64,000 bases of DNA. Source: Mytilus trossulus. Its lineage: Eukaryota > Mollusca > Bivalvia > Mytilida > Mytilidae. Below are positions 9,801 to 30,400 of the stretch, one piece after another. Made by a program: the position numbers and the translations under genes. The stretch is from positions 20,948,886 through 21,012,885 of the forward strand of contig NC_086374.1 in assembly GCF_036588685.1 (NCBI RefSeq). Direction: 5' to 3'. The notes under the pieces were generated by a model that searched no databases, was not told the origin of the DNA, and saw only the letters and a list, made by a program, of their open reading frames with translations. Numbering within the stretch: the first letter of the stretch is position 1; each line of letters starts with the position of its first letter.

Positions 9801-12800
9801 CAAATACAAAACATCACGCAATTTTCCAAATGAGTCAAAAGTAAAACCAAATATAATGATAATATAAGTTATGTAATATATCTTTGGTTATGGAAGCAAA
9901 AAGCTAAATAAAGACACATCTTTATTAAAATTGGGTGAATATACTTCTCTTTTTAAATGAATATTTGAAAAATAGGTTTCAGAAACCAAAGATTTCTTTA
10001 TGGATGACAAAGATGTAGACGAACCACTACTGATTACCAATGTATTGGATTTAACCATGTCAGATGGTAAACAGCCCAAGAAAACAGTTAAAATGCAAAT
10101 GCCAGTGCACACTCAGACCGATACAGATGTTATCATCCTTGGCTGTCACAAGGAATACCCAGAGGATGATGATGATTGGGAAATCATAGAAACAAATAAT
10201 CAAAAGAAATTTGTGGCATTCGACGTCAAACATTTTTCGTAGTAAGGTGTTGTTTTTCTTATTTTGCAATCGTTTCGTCCATATTTTATATTGTCTGATG
10301 TGTACTGTATAAAAGCTCAAAAGCTTTAAATGGCTCTGGTATGACAAAATTAAAAACGATTGAAAAAAAGCTGCGGCCTTATGCATGTTAAAACAATATA
10401 CAAAAAAACAATAACATACAGCAACTAACAACAATTTTTGAAGTAAAGACGCCTGACTTGGGACAGACACGTTTAGAATGATGCAGGGTCAGACGTGTAT
10501 TGAGCGCCCAACCCTCACCCTAGCCTTTGTCACTAGTTATCAAAGGTACCAGGATAATAATTGAATACGTCAAACTCGCGTTTCGTCTAGATAAAACTCA
10601 TCAATTGCGACAGAAAATAACCATCATAACAAACTATCAAATTCATTTCAAAAGGATCTGCCAGGTAAGTCAAAAATCACTAAGTACCGATATGAGAGTA
10701 CGTTTAGTGAATTAAATTCAAAGGCAACAGTAGTTTAATGGTGTTTAAATTCCTAATTTCACAAAACAGATATATCTATATATATATAAGATTAAAATCA
10801 AAACTTGAAAGCATCGCATGCATTCTAATAGGAGAGATACCAGGTCATTGACGGGACAAAAAGTAAAATCAAATCCAAACTGAAATCCGAGAAAAAGTAG
10901 AAACGGAAAGCCCATAATCAAGCGTCTTCTTCTATGTTTGCATATCCATCCACACTGAAATATAATATCACAATTGAAAATAGGTCACAGTCGGTATATT
11001 AAAGATAGTTAACAGACAATTTCAAATAAGAAATAAGCTATGTTTTCAAGAGCATATTACTAAAGTTTGTAATTAGATTAACTTTATGACAAGTATTCTA
11101 GAAAAAAGTTTAAATATTGTCAACAACACAAATAACGTTTTTGTGGTACCATTTAGTTTTCACGATTTTCCTTAGGCAAAATTAAATAAAGTACGAATAG
11201 CTTTCCTTGTGTCATTAAAACGGTGCTTTTTTATTTGTTTCAGCTTTGTTGCCGGCTCTAGAAAATATAAGAAGAAAGCGTCGAAATTGGCAACTCAAGC
11301 AATTAAAAAGGAGCAACCTATTGAATTGTTTGCAATGGTTAAGTTTGAAACAGACAGAGTGTTCACCCTGATTATTGAATGCAGTATGAAGAATTTGGGC
11401 AAACAACGACGTAAACATTGGAAAGACAAAGGATTTGAAACTCAGTCCGTGGTATACTTTGATTGTATTGTACAGGTGTACCAACAGTTTAAGGTACAGT
11501 GATATTTAGACGGGGGATACATATGGGAATATTGTCCTTGTATCAAATTGGCAGGGGTTTCTGTATGCCTTTTGAAGTTTAGGGTTTACTTCTTGTTGTC
11601 ATTTGTCATCGTCCGTAGGTTTTTATGTATTAAATCCCCAAATTGAAGTTACTATATAACTTGTTTAATATGGGCTGGTCAATGTCGTATAATACATGAA
11701 ATGTTGCTATAATTCCTACAAGAAGACTCATTTTGTCATTCTATAACTTTCATCATGAAGTTAGGAAGTAAAAGTAGTTATCTTAGTCCTGGCAAGATAA
11801 TAGTATACGTTATGTTGATTAGGTATTACCATAACTATTCATTTTTTTCAGCTTTTAACAGCATCTAATATTGATTGTCTGTTTTCAACCTAAATACTTT
11901 TGTGAATGATATTGACGATGTTTTTTTGTGGAAATTCATTTGTTTAAGGCATCGGTTTATGAAACAAGTATCTCCACTACTTTGTATCTTCTTGTAGGAA
12001 TTTGCACAATTTTCTTCAATATTTTATATTCTAACATGACGTCCTTCAAACGCTTTGAGTACACACCCGTGGTAAAATATGAATATCCCTCTTGCTGCCG
12101 GAGGGACACATATGTCCAAACCGGCAGTGCCGGAGGGACACATATGTCCATGGATAAATTTATGTAAGCTTCTCACCAATTCTGTATCTCTTTCAATTAA
12201 AAGACCGAACATTAAACAGGGTTATGTTTTTCTCCGATGGGTCCCAAATGTAATGGTCATTATGTCGTGACTTCATATATCGAATGACGTCGTTGTTTGT
12301 CATGTTACGTCATAGACGTTGAGCTGTCGTATTTTCCGGCATATGAAATGCAACCTTGAAAAACGGTCGGCAGCAAGAGGGTTAAATTGTTAGGGCTGTT
12401 CCTATTCTACTCCCACGTCATATGTATTTTAATGAATGAGCTACCCGACGTCATAGAACAACGACGTCAGAATATAAGCATTTTCCGGGAAATTACACGC
12501 TTGTGAAACCGAAAATCATCACAACAAGAAAACGTAAACAAATGATGCTAATTTAAAATGTTTTATGATAGCCATTTTTGTATACATATGAGACACTAAT
12601 CATTTAGATTAATCAAATTTATCTAAATATGTTAGTGTAAATAGTTTAAGCATCATCATTTATTTAGTTTGCTCCGTTATTTAACGTAAATTTAATAGTG
12701 CGTTTATTAACGGGAACGGCAAAAAATGCCATCACCTAGAGCGCTTCGATGTAAAACAACTACGGTATTTGTCCTATTAGAATCGAAATAATTCATGGGG

Positions 12801-15800
12801 GCTTGAATATATCTAGATTTTACCACGGGTTGTCCCTTTATGCCTATATTGTACCCCTCGCTTTCGCTCAGGGTAAAATATTTGTCATAAAGGGCCAACC
12901 CGTGATAAAATCACGATACATTCAAACCCCATGAATTATTTCGTAAATGAAAAGAAAAATATTCGACTTTTGTAAGTTTTCATTGGAATATAGCGAAAAG
13001 TTTCGAATTTAATGTGTTGACTGTTTGTAGATAAATTTATTAAATTTCAGGTGTCATTTGTCGATAGTGCATGGCTATTGCAATTATGCTCACAGATAAA
13101 ATTAAAAGTTACGTGGGGGATGTTTCACGAAAGGAATAAGCTGAATTTAATATATCAAGAAGAATAAAAATTTGAAAAATAAAATTTCTTGTTTGTTTTA
13201 TTCATCACGAAATAAAAAGAAATGTGACTTTATAGTATATAGCTTGTTAAAATATGAAGTCTTTTGTACTAAAAACCCTTTTGCCTAATTCTTTTCAAAC
13301 TATTTATCAGATTTTGCAGTCGGATGTATGCCAATCGTTTCAAAATACCGGTAAGATTTAAATTGTATAGATTTTCTTTGAGAAAAAATACAGTTTTGCT
13401 GTTAAGACAAAGAAACCATACTTAAACGATTATGTACACGGATTTTTCTCATAGGGGGATAATTTCGAGTCCAGATTTTGGTTCTAACGAAGTTATTCTT
13501 TTACTTTATCTAGATAACGTTCTCAGGAGATCTGCCAATTCAGGAAAGAACAGAAGGTGACAAAATTATCATATTCAATCCAAACAATAAGAAAAACCAC
13601 ATGACATTCAATTTAGTGGATTATCACAAACTGACTACCGGTCAAGTAACGGTTGATTCACCAAAGCTGCCTAACGGTGAAGTCAGAATCGACAAAATTA
13701 TAGAGGTGGAGACAAAGTCAAACCAGAAAGCAGACTTGAATAAAGTACCAGAAGTAATACCACCACCTGGTTTTTGTAGCTGTTGTCCATTTTCAAAAAC
13801 AACTGCAATTAAAAATGAAAACGTTGAGGAGAAACAAAAGCCACAGACTGAATATCCAACAACGTTACCAATTGCTGTCAAAATTCCTGACGTAGAAAGT
13901 AAGTTAAACCATTAAATTACAAATAATTTAAAGATAATCTAAACATGGGACTGTTTAATCTGTTGTTATTGCGTGGCTTCCATTATCCATTATCCGTACT
14001 TCGGATGCCTCCAAATCGTCTTTGGCTTTTCGTCAAATATCTATGTAATATTAAATTTGACTTGACATTTTTTAAATATATTGAAAATAAATTTAAACGA
14101 ATTCCCATTTTATGTTTTCAAACACAGGAGGTAACTCGTGAATGTTATATATTTTTTGCACATGTGCATAGTAATTGCAATATCGAGATAGTAATTGGGT
14201 CTGGTTTTTTTTAAGTACAACACATGCTGAAAATACTGTAATAAAAAAACCCATACTCTAGTCAAATTGACTGTTTCTTCAAGGCGGTATAAAATGACTA
14301 AAATAAACAACCTTTTTGTGTGGAAAATGTGTAGAACTTCTTGATATACAAATATAGACTAAGTACGTATATGAACTACCACTCATAATAATGTATCTTA
14401 AAAATGTACGGACCAAAAAATGCCAATTACAGCTAAGGTAATCTATGTCTGAGGTTTAAAAGCCTCAGAATTTCAAAAATTCAAAATTTTGTAAACAGTT
14501 AATTTATAAATATAACCATATCAATGATAATTCATGTCAGCACACAAGTACTGACTACTGGGCTGGTGATACTCTCGGGGAAATAAATCTCCACCAGCAG
14601 TGGTTGTTAATAAACTCATCATAGATACTTGGACTAAATTTTGTATATACGCCAGAAGGAGAATAACGAATATCTATTGTGTAGTTTCAAGTGTGTAATA
14701 TTCTTGACTATTGACTATATTTCAGTTCCAGATGGGCTGTTAAGAGAAACCAAACTTGATCCAGATGATCCTGAATGTAAGTTGTAGATACCGATCACAA
14801 ATTAAAGTTCCCTTCGTTAGCAAAATAACAGCAATATTTAGGAGCAATATACATCATTTCTGAATATATTATTGTTGTATACAACAAGTCAAAAATAACT
14901 ATAAAATTTACAAATATTAGATATTTCGGATAACAGATATCCTTCTTCAATAATAGCACGATGTCAAATGAATCATGTCAATATATTCAAACTGAGATAC
15001 TTTTTCTAAATCTTGAATTTATACAATTGAAGCGAACACCACAGACGCTGATACACTTTTAAAATTTCCAAACACGACGCAAAGATTACATAGATATGCC
15101 AAATGAAAATAGTTATTTTCGTTGTGAACTGGCACAACTCTAGATTTCCAAAGGTTGTGACAGTTTAGATGTTATAACTGCATTGAGGGCAGTCCTCGAA
15201 CAAAAAAATCAAAAATGTCCTAACCGATCCAGGATGGTATAAATTTGACAACGGTAGGGCAATTACAACAGAAACTACATGTTTAAGCCTCCCAAAGGAA
15301 TAGCAGTCTAATAACGATTAAAAAAATAAGTTCTATATAATGAGGTAAAGTAATTGAACGTGGCTACGTACTTAGGGCAACGGTAGGGCAATTACAACAG
15401 AAACTACATGTTTAAGCCTCCCAAACGAATAGCAGTCTAATAACGATTAAAAAAAAAAGTTTTATATAATGAGGTAAAGTAATTGAACGTGGCTACGTAC
15501 TTATACATCCATCACAAATCAATGGAGCCCTGTAATTTAAACTGTTATTTTTAAAAATAATTTCGAACTGTAAAGCCAGTACTAAAGCCGGCGTTGTTGG
15601 AAACAGGTGATGACAGGCAAAAGAGGGACTGGTTCTATGTTTTTTCATTAATGCCCTCTGGGGAAACTGTCCGTAACTTTCTTATCCAAAATCTTTCCCG
15701 AGCGACTCTGTCGACCTTCGACCAACCCTCGTTGTGGTCTATGATTGTGTTGGTAAGGTTTTTGAGATCAGCTTGTGTGTGTCCAGGTGATATCAAATGA

Positions 15801-16425
15801 CGACTTACGGGTAGGTTTTTATAAAGCCTTTTTAATTATATAGCATTCACACAATTGCATTTTAATGATCGGCACTTTAATTTGTTTGTAGTTCGGTGTT
15901 TGATTTATTACTTTTGTTTGTTATGGTATTTTCCTCTATTTCACTATTTTCATTGGCATTATTTACCTGTTTGTTTTCATTCTTACAGAAAATAACTTTT
16001 GATTGTAATCAAAGAATTTATTATTTTTTATGAAAATTAATGTAAAAGAAGCACAAAAATAATGAAAAAAGGTGTAGGTCTACATAAATATGTATAAAAC
16101 CTTTGATTTTGTTTCAGGTCCGATTAGATGTACAGTCCTTCGATTTGTGTCACTCACAAAGATTGGTGACAATTTAACTGAACAAGAATGCTTCAGACTA
16201 GGTGTTAATTTAAACATGTCAGTAGATACACTGAACGGTCTCATGAACGACCCCAACTTTAAAGAAAATATGTTTCGGAAGTGGCGACCAAAACGACCTT
16301 ACGAAAGCCTGGTAGAAAGCTTAAGGAAAGCTCTGGAAAGAATTGACAGACAAGACATCGGACGTATGGTACAAGATGCGTTTGATAACGAAGCAGAGTT
16401 CAGATTCCAAAGAATAGTTGAATAG
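3812..16425 (+). CDS. ZU5-UPA-death domain protein with HFS autoprocessing motif (8 exons, 5' incomplete)
   Basis: Exons are 3812-4011, 8714-9071, 9295-9486, 9976-10238, 11244-11493, 13514-13898, 14726-14776 and 16118-16425. Every border is AG/GT, every phase matches, and the sum is 2007 nt: 668 residues then TAG. Residues 1-40 resemble one ankyrin repeat (GHSGLELSV ... CKLGA). A beta-rich unrecognised part spans 67-186. A ZU5-like part starts near 187 and includes AKIDIPQGTF. UPA-like sequence follows, with KHFSFV at 335-340. Residues about 422-566 are a proline- and lysine-rich linker with GFCSCC. A death domain fills 570-665 (LRFVSLTKIGDNLT ... LGVNLNMSVDTLNGL ... RKWRP). ZU5-UPA-death proteins (PIDD1, UNC5, UNC5CL, ankyrins) are adaptors in apoptosis, NF-kB or membrane-skeleton signalling. 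In PIDD1 and UNC5CL the chain cuts itself before the Ser of HFS. Upstream exons are missing because the first visible exon opens with an acceptor. Family assignment is firm for the death domain and good for ZU5/UPA. Confidence 0.82.
4561..4980 (+). repeat. Left inverted-repeat arm of the foldback element, TCTTGACAT-rich
   Basis: The arm begins with a unique 80-base end and continues as degenerate short repeats built on TCTTGACAT and AATGTCTGAAT. This is the usual look of foldback arms, which grow by internal tandem duplication. Confidence 0.75.
5875..5960 (+). repeat. Dispersed mussel-type repeat (family 'R1')
   Basis: The copy contains TGATTGCCAATGAGACAAC followed by ATCCACAAAAGACC and AATTATAGGT. 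Other copies in the window are near 24500-24580, 32745-32900, 37130-37262, 37795-37932, 49315-49447, 58545-58675 and 62345-62440. It is non-coding, and its transposition mechanism is not evident. Confidence 0.75.
6279..8113 (+). repeat. 351-bp tandem array, about 5.2 copies
   Basis: The phrase CTCCCTCATGCAAAGC recurs at exact 351-base spacing (copies near 6520, 6871, 7222, 7573, 7924). Copies are almost identical; the third has CTAAG for CTCTG, and the last differs slightly. Each unit contains a GCGCATCTGG core (family R3), a strong hairpin region and a perfect 8-bp stem capped by TTCG (GCCAGTAC-TTCG-GTACTGGC). Open frames of 72 codons repeat with the array but match nothing, and I treat them as accidental. 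High copy identity suggests recent expansion or ongoing homogenisation. Confidence 0.92.
8140..8384 (-). repeat. Right inverted-repeat arm of the foldback element
   Basis: This is the reverse complement of the left arm, shorter (about 245 bases) and with fewer internal repeats. The outer 75 bases match best. Confidence 0.75.
9597..9795 (-). repeat. Dispersed repeat, R2-related, in an intron
   Basis: The stretch reads in minus orientation like the R2-type repeat: a GTTTCTTGTGTATTAT phrase, a T run, then ATGGAGTTGTCAG and CCTCTGGTATCTTTC. The last two phrases recur reverse-complemented near 52350-52400 and 36800-36860. No exon is visible. Confidence 0.55.
10520..10610 (-). repeat. Dispersed repeat with R3 core
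   Basis: The stretch has ACCAGGATAATAATTGAA, then a CTCGCGTTTCGTCTAGATAA phrase and CTCATCA. This is the reverse complement of the 27060-27150 copy, and 41495-41570 is another in the same orientation. It lies in the intron 10239-11243. Confidence 0.55.
12087..12381. mobile_element. Short inverted-repeat element (MITE-like)
   Basis: CCCTCTTGCTGCCG at 12087-12100 faces its exact complement CGGCAGCAAGAGGG at 12368-12381. Inside, the 20-base phrase beginning CCGGAGGGACAC occurs twice in tandem (12098-12117 and 12130-12149). No coding capacity is seen. The element sits in the intron 11494-13513. Confidence 0.55.
12784..12943. mobile_element. Palindromic MITE-like hairpin, about 160 bp
   Basis: The left arm CGAAATAATTCATGGGG and the right arm CCCCATGAATTATTTCG are perfect complements, and pairing continues inward (GATTTTACCACGGGTTG with its partner CCAACCCGTGATAAAATC). 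The arms meet around CCCCTCGCTTTCGCTCAGGG, so the whole unit could fold as one long hairpin. It is non-coding and intronic. Confidence 0.7.
14530..14675 (-). repeat. Diverged copy of the hairpin repeat found in the 351-bp array
   Basis: The complement strand carries CTGCTGGTGGA, CCCCGAG, TATCACCAGCCCAGTAG and then an 8-bp stem GTCAGTAC-TTGT-GTGCTGAC. Each corresponds to a segment of the units at 6279-8113. An R3-like tail with CTCATCATAGATAC follows. The copy lies in the intron 13899-14725. Confidence 0.7.
15249..15502 (+). repeat. Two-copy tandem duplication, 129-bp period
   Basis: The phrase CAACGGTAGGGCAATTAC starts at 15249 and again at 15378. The two copies differ at only a few bases, such as AAAGGAA versus AAACGAA. 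They are intronic and non-coding. Confidence 0.9.
15635..15799 (-). pseudogene. Fragment of a Penelope-like element: GIY-YIG endonuclease tail
   Basis: The minus strand is open from 15799 to a TAG at 15637-15635 and reads SPGHTQADLK ... VARERFWIRKLRTVSP, then EGINEK and stop. The RExFWIxKLRTxxPxGxN block is the usual C-terminal end of the GIY-YIG nuclease carried by Penelope-like retroelements. Only this last stretch of about 54 codons is present, so it is a 5'-truncated relic. It lies in the last intron of the death-domain gene, in the opposite orientation. Confidence 0.7.
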
Positions 16426-16505
16426 GCGAATCGTTTGAATGGAATTGTCTATGAATAATTTAGAGCAGAATCATTTTTATGGTCAAATGATAAACAAAAT
16501 GTCGA

Positions 16506-16511
16506 AATAAA
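16506..16511 (+). other. Polyadenylation signal AATAAA of the death-domain gene
   Basis: The hexamer lies 81 bases after the stop codon at 16423-16425. A second hexamer sits at 16532-16537, so either could be used. Confidence 0.55.
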
Positions 16512-16589
16512 CATATAAATAAGGAATACTTAATAAAAAATTCAAAAATACCAAGCCTGTTAATTGATTCCTGTCTTGAAAAAAAAACA

Positions 16590-16680
16590 TAAAGTAAACA
16601 ACAAACAATCAATCAATCGATCAATCATATCTCATGAATGGAATTCATGCAATATTTGCCACTGGATCTTAAACACAACT
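16590..16680. repeat. Dispersed repeat with CAATCAATC run and TTTGCCACTG motif
   Basis: A run of CAATCAATCAATCGATCAATC is followed by ATATTTGCCACTGGATCTTAAAC. The same pair (ATATTTGCCACTGAACGTTAAAC next to CAATCAATCAACC) occurs at 45830-45885, and the CAATC run occurs at 31183-31210. The combination is common in bivalve genomes as the tail of a short element. Confidence 0.5.
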
Positions 16681-17154
16681 CAAACATCATCATCCTCCAC
16701 CTATTTATATAAAACGGTGGAGGGCTAAATTTAAAAAACAAATAAACAAAACAAAACTGGCTGATCGTGCCATATATTATCATATGCATATTGCAACCCA
16801 GAAGCATCGTCTTGTTGCATATCTGAATATTTTATTTTCGCAGCTAAATATCTTTTTTATTTTACTATCTTAAAACATGTTACATTGTTGAAAAATGTGT
16901 TAATTACAGCATAAACTCTGTAATATTGATATTTCTAAAATGAAACTCTTGATTTTGATCCAGCGAGTGAAACAAGTAAATTAAACTGATAATTGGCCAT
17001 AATTTTTTTCCGACCATGACTGCATCATTGATATTTCATGTATCAAGCGAGTTTTATCGTTTTAAGTGTTTCATGTTGATGGCAGATCATTTATTTTCGC
17101 TGATATGTAATATAACGAGTTTGCAAAAGTCTGCACCGGTCAATTTTTGAATCC

Positions 17155-17385
17155 TTATGGTGTTTGATTTATTTGGAATTGTGGTACTGGTTTTAAGGCG
17201 TATGCCCCAACTCTGCTTTTAATAAACAATTTGTTATATAAACACCAGCTATCACCATCCCAATAGTCCGCTATACTGGGTTGATATGCAAATCCATTTG
17301 CACGGTCATTGTATGTTAATCTACTGTGCATAAAATAACTCAAAACACTATTAATAGTCCTTACCAGATCAAAATTAACATAGCT
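17155..17385 (-). CDS. Unrecognised open segment, possible terminal exon
   Basis: The minus strand has an acceptor-like TTCTACATCTAG just before 17385 and is then open for about 76 codons to a TAA at the low-coordinate end. The peptide has a natural-looking composition (SYFMHSRLTYNDRANGFAY ... DYWDGDSWCLYNKL ... RVGAYALKPVPQFQ). I do not recognise the family. No matching upstream exon was found on this strand before the cellulase gene. It could be a relic of a transposon or a lone exon of an unknown gene, and the boundaries are guesses. Confidence 0.25.
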   Translation of the reverse strand, partial: SYVNFDLVRTINSVLSYFMHSRLTYNDRANGFAYQPSIADYWDGDSWCLYNKLFIKSRVGAYALKPVPQFQINQTP

Positions 17386-17508
17386 AGATGTAGAACATTT
17401 TTTTTTGTGAATATTTGATTGTTTTATATTTAATTTGATAAACACTGATAAGACCTATCTTGGCAAATTGCGCGTTCATAAAAATATCCTTGTTGAGATT
17501 TTTTAAAA

Positions 17509-17602
17509 CAACTGGGTCGATGCGATTGCTGTTGGATGCTGTTTACTACCCGAAGGTATATCCAGCCTAGTAGTAAACACATCCAACTTGACATGCCTCT
17601 AA
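17509..17602 (+). repeat. Second diverged copy of the hairpin repeat
   Basis: The copy starts with ACTGGGTCGATGCGATTGCTG, matching ACTGGGTCGATGCCTCTGCTG in the 351-bp units, and keeps CCGAAGGTAT and CAGCCTAGTAG. Its own arms pair perfectly: GTTGGATG with CATCCAAC, and inside them TGTTTACTA with TAGTAAACA. Confidence 0.65.
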
Positions 17603-18700
17603 TTGGGCTATTTTAAATATAAACTATTCAAAACAATATGATTTTTTCTACCCCATGGCATTATTGGCATTAGCCAAACCCAACGTAACTGGTTTTGATT
17701 TTTATCGTTAATTCTTAAACTTGAAGGTCCCACATTTGTTTTGTAGCTATTCAAAGAATGTATTTGTTATAACCCTTTTCTCATGTCTCGGTATCTATCA
17801 AGTAATAAAAACTAAATTTAGGGAACTTAGGGCTTGGTTTATCTTTGTCTGTAATGGCACTTTTGTCTATATAAGTCTGATCATTGGTGTTTAAAAAAGA
17901 CAAGTTAGAAAAGTAGTAAACAATTCCACACTATTTTGGACCACTTTAATTTTCTGTCAACTTTGTATAAAGAATAAAAAAACTGCTTTTGTTTTGAAAC
18001 TATTAATTAAAACAGTAGCACAGTACACTGTTGTTCACTAAATATACATGAATCTGATTTTGAAACTGACAAGTCTGCAATGAGCACCATTTTTATTTTA
18101 ACATTTTGCTGAAGGAGATGGTGGCAATTGGTTATTGACAGCAAAGTGGTAAAGACCTACAACAAAAGATAGTACATGATGATGAGGTTATAGTCAGTCA
18201 GTATATGCTGATATCAATTCTTTGTCAAATTGATAAAAATACTGACCGTCAAGGTACAGTTAATGGGCTCGTCACAGATTTTGGTAAAGTTTTACATTTG
18301 TTCATTTGTTTCTTGCAATGTAATGCATTTATTTCTTAAAATATAACTGAATAATTCTTTCATAATAAGTAAACATTTGTATAGAAAGAAAATAAAATCG
18401 GCGAAACATCAAATCTCCTATTTCAAATCAATAAATTCAAACACATATGTTTTTTCCAAATTTTTACTCTTTTCCTTACCGACCAAGTATTATATTACAA
18501 AATACACTAAAGACAAAGTCGATAAACCCTATAGTTTTTTAAAGTAAGAAACCTAACATACACCAGGATCCACACACAATGAATAGATCTAGATAACACT
18601 CCCTGCTTTTGAATGATTTGTCTGAAGTGAATGGGTTAACCATTAACTATTTTTTTAAAGAATCAAATGACAATCGAAACCATATTTCCTGCATTGTATC

Positions 18701-27465
<8,765 letters not shown>

Positions 27466-30400
27466 CCTGGAAAAAATACAAATTAATATTATAAATATTA
27501 TCACCAGTACCGACGTAACGGCGTATCATCTTCAAATAACAAATTGTTTCTATGAACTATAAATGCTTTTACAAAACAGAATGTAAGCAAAGTACTGAAG
27601 TTCATTATACTCGGATGATCCACAGATTTGAGATCTGGCGAGTAAATTATACATCTCATGTACACCACTTTAATAAACTTCTCATATTTACTTTGATAAG
27701 ATTGACCAAGTTCTAAATTCTTGAAGGTTTTTTCTATGGTCGGGTTGTTGTCTCTTTGATACATTTCCCATTTCCATTCTCAATTTTATTTAATAAAAAC
27801 CGTAATTTTAACAGGATTTAGTAAATTATAAGAATTCATCAAAAATGTAAAAGAACGATATTCATCACCAAAGTCCAAAACTATGATGGAATTTAAGTTG
27901 TATATTGTCTGTTACATATTTTGCATTTGGTAAGTGACGCCCTTCGATTCACAAAAAAAATCTTTAGAAAATTTAATTTTGCCTCAAAATGACTTCAAAA
28001 TAGCACAATTCAGCGCCGAATTTCATTTGAAAAATATTGAAAATGATACTCATAGTTATAGACGTTAAGATTTTGACTCTGTGACTGAAAAAAATACAAA
28101 CATGTATACAGGGGGAATTGGTTATTCCTCTCTCTTTAAATTTCCACTAGTAAACATAATGTTGACCAACTGAGACGTAAAATGTTTACCTCATTTGCCA
28201 AAAAAATCGGTTTCCTGAAACCCAGAAAATCCTGACCCGGTCGATCGATGTTTTTCTTCTTCTTAATCGACTTAAAGAGACCATATAAAATACTATTCTT
28301 GGGAAGGAAAGACCATTTGACACAATAGGAGTTTTATTACTTGTGTAAAGTGTCTGTATTGGTTTTATGTAAGTTAAATGCATTAGTAATATATGGGGAC
28401 ATAAAATATTTTTAAACTCTGATGTGTATTATAAACAAGTTGCTTTCTTTAAAAAAAGAAAAGCAATACATGAACCTAAGACCGCTGACTGTCGGGTCAT
28501 CAATGATCGTTGCTGAATTTGTGTTTACTTTTGAATTGAAATAATTGAATATGAATAGAAGAAGCCAGTTGAAAGTATATATTTACAGCTTCTATTTGAA
28601 TAGTTATTTTAAAGCTCGACTATTTTATTTATTACTTGGGAATGTTCAGAATTTTCCCGATTATAACCCTTTGACAAATCCTAATTTCTACTAACCGGAT
28701 GACTTATGCAAATTTCACAAACCTATCGCAATATAAATTTATGCACTCAGTTTGTTTTATAATCTGGAATTGTGGATGCATTTATTTTATCTATCATATC
28801 TTTATATTTTGTTTCCTAAATGAATGCCTATAAAATTCTCAACTCGTATTCGAAGCTGTCTTTACTCATGGCAGAAATTGTATGCGGTGAAACCTGTAGC
28901 ATGCAATTGACTGGGACCTCTTATGAAGAGACTTATTTTGGTCTCATAAAACATCTCAAGGATTTCCTAACTTTTCTTAAATCAATTCAAACATTCTACA
29001 GGGAAACTCAGTTTTGCCGAAGAATTTCTTTATTCAGAAGTTTATGAATACACTTTCAAAACAACCAATTTGTATAAAAAGTTATGTAGATATAAAAAAG
29101 TATCAGAATTAAAATGATGTATGCCAGACACGAGTTAAGTCTACAAAAAAACATCATTGACGATCGAATGAAAAAAGTTTAAAGGCTAAATATATTAAAA
29201 AGTTCAGGAATCTATTCTTAGCTTTTTGTAAAGGTCAAAGTTTATAATAGGACAGTGACTCAAAAAAGAAATAAAAGAGAAACAACTCGAGTTCAAAATA
29301 CCATTAGTAATGATGACCGTGCTTGAAAGTCACATGTAAAACTCTTTCTTCCGTGTCCTGAATTTAAATAACGAAAACGAAAATAAGCTTTCACGAGTGA
29401 ATTTAATGGTATTGCATGCAAATAATCTTTTAGCGCACGAAATAGTAAATAGAAAGCATCTCACTGATACTCAGGAAAAGAATACGCATTTGTGTCATCA
29501 CATATTTTCGAATTCGAATGTCAAACGGCCTACATTAAATGTTTTGACTCCGGATTCATTGACATTTTATCCGGATTTTTTTAGAACGCAAACCGATAGT
29601 GTGCTTTTGAAATGTGATGTATAATGTGAATGAATCTAGACGTGTAGGATAGTTGGTCAACACAATGAATACAAATTTCAGAACCGTTCCATAGTACAAA
29701 TATGTAGATGCTAAAAGGTTAAACTATTTAAACATACGAACAAAAATTGAATTGAAATTTTATAATAAACTAACATTCCTGTTAGTATTTTTTTCAAATT
29801 CTTTTGAATATATATAATATCTATGAACACGAACGTCAAGTATTTACGGATGGACATTTTATTTATCGATTTTTTAAATTCTAACATTCCACTATGTGAA
29901 TATATTAATACACAAAATATAAGCAAAGACTTCTAAATCCATACTTTTATGCAAAACAGTATAAAATAATCAACATTATGGTTGTAATTAAATTTTGTTG
30001 TGATTATTGTAAACTATTTTTACGGTTGTTGTGAGCTGCAAGGATTTAAAATCATGCTTTATGAATTGAAAACACACAAGCATTTTATTCACGACCGTTT
30101 AAAATAAAAAAAATAAAAAAAAATATCTTACTTTCCGTTTAATTGATATTATATTACAATACAAAAATATAGATAATAAATAAAAAAAACTAAAAACTAA
30201 AATGATATGAAATAATTAACGTAGAAATATAATGATTATTGTTTAAAATCATTTTTTTTGTAGGATGTAAGAATTTATTTAGATTCAGTTTTTTTGTTTC
30301 CTTTACAAAAGAATATTCAAAAATGCCAAAGCAGAGTATCTCGTCATATGTAAAATACTTCATTTCTTAATTGCAGCTTTGAAAATATTCTGATTTCAAT

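Noticed and set aside
11500-13513. Additional exons in the intron 11494-13513
   Set aside because: The flanking exons join in phase 0 without them, and the open frames overlap palindromic elements.
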